This document shows, piece by piece, positions 60,401 to 64,000 of a stretch of DNA of 64,000 nucleotides. This stretch comes from Mugil cephalus. Taxonomy: Eukaryota > Chordata > Actinopteri > Mugiliformes > Mugilidae. The DNA lies in contig NC_061783.1 of assembly GCF_022458985.1 (NCBI RefSeq), forward strand, positions 10,508,413 to 10,572,412. The letters run 5' to 3'. The translations under genes and the position numbers were made by a program. Below the pieces are notes generated by a model. The model searched no databases and was not told where the DNA came from. It worked only from the letters and a program-made list of their open reading frames with translations. The stretch's first letter is position 1. Every line of letters starts with the position of its first letter.

Positions 60401-63267
60401 AGTCAGACATGGAGAAGGAGACTCTCTGGCGGACAGTAGCATTTCTGCTACTTTGACTTTAATTGGGCATTACAGATCGACCTGATCGTCATGGAAACTA
60501 ATGCAGTTCAGATGAGTAAAATGTTTGAATTTGCATTTTTTCTAAACCACGCTTGTAAATCTTTAAATTATGAAGCGTGCACACGTTTCCACATCAGTCT
60601 GTAGGAATGCCGATAACTAGTGATTTATGGGAATAACAATGAAGGAATTCCAAGAAAAAAAAACTGCGGTGGAGTTTGGTTCCAATAAGATAAAAGCTAA
60701 TCTTTCAAATATGCGGTTAAACATGCTATTAGACATCCCGATTTCTTTCTGCCTCTCGCTCAGAGGGCGGTGGGCTGGAGGCCGGAGGCGAAGCATCTGC
60801 TGATGCTGATGACCGACCAGACATCTCACCTCGCCCTGGACAGCCGGCTGGCGGGGATCGTCGTGCCGCATGACGGCCTGTGTCATCTGGAGAACAACGT
60901 CTACACGGCAACTACCGAGATGGTGAGCAAAGTCGGGCGAACCTTTTAACTGAGCGTTCAATGCATCTTAAAGGTCACGGTTCATCTCGCATTACTACAA
61001 AACTGCAGGTGAAATGAGCTTGGTAGATTTTCACTCAATGCTGTACTTCAGTTGCTGACATACTGAATTCATTCTCAGAGGCCCCTAGGGGGTCCACAGA
61101 GGTACTGCAGAGGTTGCAAAATCTTTCATTGATTAGACATTTTTTATATATATTTTTTAAGTTTACACCAGCAATTTTCCCTCACAAATTTAAACTTCTT
61201 TAAATAAACATTTGCATGAATCCAACATATTCTAGTAAAGGGATAAATGGAGGCGGAAGACGTTGTCTGTCAGTCAGTGATTCACTCATTCAGTGATACA
61301 GAAGCTGTCTCAACAGTGCGCCATTCACACAGAGCGCCACACTAGCCAAGACCTGTCACTCAAAGCCTCCTGTACACAGTAGGCCCCGCCCCTGTCGCTG
61401 CTGAGTCAATCACAAGTTATAACTTGAATCTGTCAATTATTTTCTTCTGCCACCTCTTGCACATAAAAAAAATAATATTTGAACCTGTGTATTATTTGAA
61501 TAGCCTAAAATTGAAAGCAAAATTACAATACTAATGTATATTTATAAGTAGCACTAGGCCGATTTTAATATAGAACACATAGAGTTGGTAGGGGGTCCCT
61601 GCTTAGTTTCTCCATCAGTTTTGGGGTCCTTGGTCTGAAAGACATTGAGGACTCCTGCTCAAAGACATATTTCAGCTGACTTCTTGTCGTCTTTTTTAGG
61701 ACCATCCCAGTTTGGGTCAGTTGTCTGAAAAGCTGCTTGAAAACAACATCCACTCTGTCTTTGCTGTGGAGAAGCAGCAGTACCAGTGGTATGAGGTAAC
61801 ATATGCACTCACTCATATATGTAAATAAACAAACCTACTAGCTTAAAAATGCTGTCCCAGAAAGCACAATTCAGTTTTTTTTCTGGGGACTTGGAGGGGA
61901 GTCAATTTAAAAGCATTTCTCTTTTTCTTCTTCTTTAGGAGCTGGTACGTCTCCTACCTGGCGCCTACCTGGGGAAGTTGGGCCTCTTCCAGGCCCCGAG
62001 CATTATCGAACTTGTGGTGGATGCATACAAGGTACACAGCCCTCGCCTATTTTTTCCTCTTCCAGCTCCCTTTGTCCATCATCACTTATTCATTCTCTGG
62101 ACAAAGACAGGGACAAATGAAAAGTTATACAGACAAGCAAAGTAGCACAGCAAAAGCTGGACTGACAAGCGTACACATTCCTAGCTCGGTGATGAAGACA
62201 ACGTGAACTTGGTTTTCATTTCGACTTGCTTAGTCACATGCTAACTAATAGCACATTTCTGCTTATAGAAAACGCTTGGGAGTCACAGACAGCATATTTG
62301 TGTGCCAGAAAGTCAAGTTCTACTGCACTGACTGCGAAAAATAATAAATTACAAAACGCTTTGAACCCAACTTAGTTTTCCTGCGACTTGAAGTTTTAAA
62401 GTTGGGAAAACACATGATGGGGGATGTTTGTGGTCGCTGAAGCCCTAATGAAGCAGAAAAACACAGATGAAAACAGGAGGTTAAGGAGGGGTAAGGCCTT
62501 GTTGCTTTGTGTGCGTGTGTGTGTGTGTGTGTGTGTGCGTGCGTGTGCGTGTGCGTGTGAGAGACTCAGGGTTTGTTCAGTTGGCAGTGGCCTGGGCTAT
62601 AATCTAGCCTCCAGCACAGCGCTCCATTGTTTGTTTCGAGAATCTGCCGAATCCACAGATCCGAGAGCGCAGCCATGCGTACGTGCACACACATACACAC
62701 ACACACGCACACACACACACACACACACACCCGCATACACAAGCAGCAGAGCCCAAACAGAAGCTGGCATTATAATAGCTATCAGATCCCCACGGAAACC
62801 ATGTGTCCCAATCATGAACGAGTACAAAGATGCTATTTTTGGCCCCACCTCCTTGTTCCCATAAATCCCCCTGATTTCACGAAGAAAGGACGACAATAAG
62901 GGGTTCTCTCTGGCGACATGTGACAGCTTTAATTAATCAGCCCTCCCTCTCTTGCTCTTTTTCCACTTCTTGCTTCATTACGTTTCTCTCTAACACATTA
63001 TGTTCATTAAAATTTTAAATTGTCTCCATTTTTCTCGATCTTTGTTGCAATCCGCATTGCACAATAAGTAGAATTCCTTAACACCAGGCTCTAAAACTTA
63101 ACAGTGCTTTGTTCATCTCTGCCCAGAGGTTGTTGTCGGAGGTGACGGTGTCAGTGTCAGTGGAGGACAAGGCAGTCAGCAGGTACTGGGTGTCTGTGTC
63201 TCCTATCTGCCCCGATGGGTCCACTGCTAACGGCCAGAGCTGCTCTGGGGTGAAACCGGACGAGACG
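55731..63267 (+). CDS. itgb8: Integrin subunit beta 8 (5' part; continues off the window)
   Basis: Ten coding exons: 55731-55824, 56773-56858, 58788-58959, 59047-59153, 59429-59568, 59839-60004, 60764-60922, 61700-61795, 61939-62031 and 63127-63267. All have GT-AG borders and consistent phase, giving 418 aa of about 770 in human ITGB8. The start MTSWLRAYGS leads a signal peptide (about 1-26). A cysteine-rich PSI domain follows (CTDCLRRGPQCAWC). The beta-I domain begins near 130 with YPVDLYYLVDVSASM; the MIDAS motif is D142-x-S144-x-S146. Further matches are GFGSFVDKPVSPYI, ISGNMDTPEGGLDAMLQAAV, LLMLMTDQTSHLALDSRLAG and HPSLGQLSEKL. Sites NAT and NVS could be N-glycosylated. In mammals alpha-v beta-8 binds latent TGF-beta at the surface and activates it. 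The transmembrane and tail exons lie beyond 64000. Confidence 0.95.
56697..56766. repeat. (TCTTC)n pentanucleotide repeat abutting an itgb8 acceptor
   Basis: About 13 units of TCTTC/TTCTC, ending a few bases before the exon 2 acceptor at 56771-56772. The array forms the polypyrimidine tract of that splice site. Confidence 0.96.
57396..57454. repeat. (CA)n microsatellite in itgb8 intron 2
   Basis: A pure CA run of about 29 units. Confidence 0.97.
61075..61660. mobile_element. hAT-type MITE relative inside itgb8 intron 7
   Basis: It shares ordered blocks with the element at 43942-44236: CCCCTAGGGGGTC, TTGATTAGACATTTT, CATGAATCCAACATATTCT, GTAAAGGGATAA and TAATGTATATTTA. It also has about 200 bp of extra internal sequence (about 61250-61450) absent from the shorter copy. 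The right end GACATTGAGGACTCCTG is a diverged form of the other copy's terminal repeat; the left terminus is eroded. Confidence 0.65.
62510..62555. repeat. (GT)n microsatellite in itgb8 intron 9
   Basis: A GT run with GC interruptions. A CA run of similar length follows at 62688-62730, giving two complementary arrays about 130 bases apart. Confidence 0.93.
62688..62730. repeat. (CA)n microsatellite in itgb8 intron 9
   Basis: A CA run with a few interruptions. It is complementary to the GT run at 62510-62555, so the intron 9 transcript could fold between them. Confidence 0.93.
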
Positions 63268-64000
63268 GTAAACACAAAATAAATAACACCTTCAGTACAC
63301 AGCGTTTTTTTTTTTTTACAGCAACATTTAAACTGAACATTTATTGGTTATATTGAATGACTTTGACACATACAAACACTCTGGCACACACACATCCCAG
63401 AGAGCTTTACGTGACAGATTTTGTAAATAATCCAGGTTGAGCGGATTACAGGCTGTATTCAACAGGCAAACATTTCCATGTGTTTCCATAAACTTTTCTT
63501 TCTGAAATCCTTACCTATCCCAATGCTAGAGCCTTTATGCAAACAAACAGGGCATTTATTTTTAGAAATAGGCCATTGGACATGCACTGCTTGATACCTG
63601 TTCCATTATCCGCCGAGAGAAAAACCTTAAATAGCCCTTGCCACTGCCGAGGCCTCTTTCTCGATTCTTCTCAGACCCTCATGGGAGATTTTTGTGCTGT
63701 AGTAGCAATTATACAAGAGGCTCCTGCCAAGAAATGTTCAGCTGTAGCAAACAAAGAAGTCCTATTTTAGAACTAATTATAACATTTTCAGTGCATTTGG
63801 AAGCTTTCTTTTTGTTCACTCCCTTAACTGCCTGTGAACCCTCTCTCCTCGGTGACCTTCTGCAAACACCAAGATACTAACTCGCTGCCCTATAGTCGCT
63901 CCATTGTACAAAGAGACTGAGGCTCAGCTCTTTAATCCGTGGGTGGATTAAAGTGAATTATGGAAAGCACCGCCACTTACCAGAATGGTGATAAAAATCA
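63268..64000. other. itgb8: itgb8 intron 10 (partial)
   Basis: It follows the GTAAAC donor at 63268. No further itgb8 exon is recognised before the window ends. Confidence 0.6.

Overview
The window is teleost fish genomic DNA, probably from a percomorph. The evidence is dense GT/CA and GATA microsatellites, split vertebrate genes with GT-AG introns, and relics of fish Tc1, hAT-type, piggyBac-type and non-LTR elements. Gene order matches the vertebrate TWIST1 neighbourhood (human 7p21): twist1 (-), ferd3l (-), polr1f/twistnb (-), tmem196 (-), then itgb8 (+), which runs off the right edge. No species is assigned.

Layout. 1-5.0 kb: gene-free flank with SSRs. 5.0-6.8 kb: twist1, with an intact CDS in one exon, a spliced 3' UTR and a TATA/CCAAT promoter. 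8.4-9.2 kb: ferd3l, a single-exon bHLH gene. 9.2-20.9 kb: no gene seen; it holds two copies of one dispersed repeat, a reverse-transcriptase relic and a Tc1-type end. 20.9-25.1 kb: polr1f, four coding exons (384 aa). 28.2-33.7 kb: tmem196, five coding exons (181 aa, or 175 with an alternative donor). 33.8-55.2 kb: a 21-kb stretch without a recognised gene, where macc1 sits in mammals; it holds a perfect hairpin, a Tc1 relic, several MITEs, a GATA array, a degenerate pentamer satellite and a few cryptic exon-like segments. 55.2-64 kb: the first ten coding exons of itgb8 (418 aa: signal peptide, PSI, hybrid-domain start and most of the beta-I domain).

The genes do not form a pathway. twist1 and ferd3l are neighbouring bHLH developmental regulators in the same orientation. 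polr1f encodes a Pol I subunit, tmem196 a small four-pass membrane protein, and itgb8 an integrin beta chain that in mammals pairs with alpha-v to activate latent TGF-beta. They are linked by ancient synteny. Exon boundaries were set by hand from splice signals, reading-frame phase and remembered similarity to human proteins; no alignment was run.
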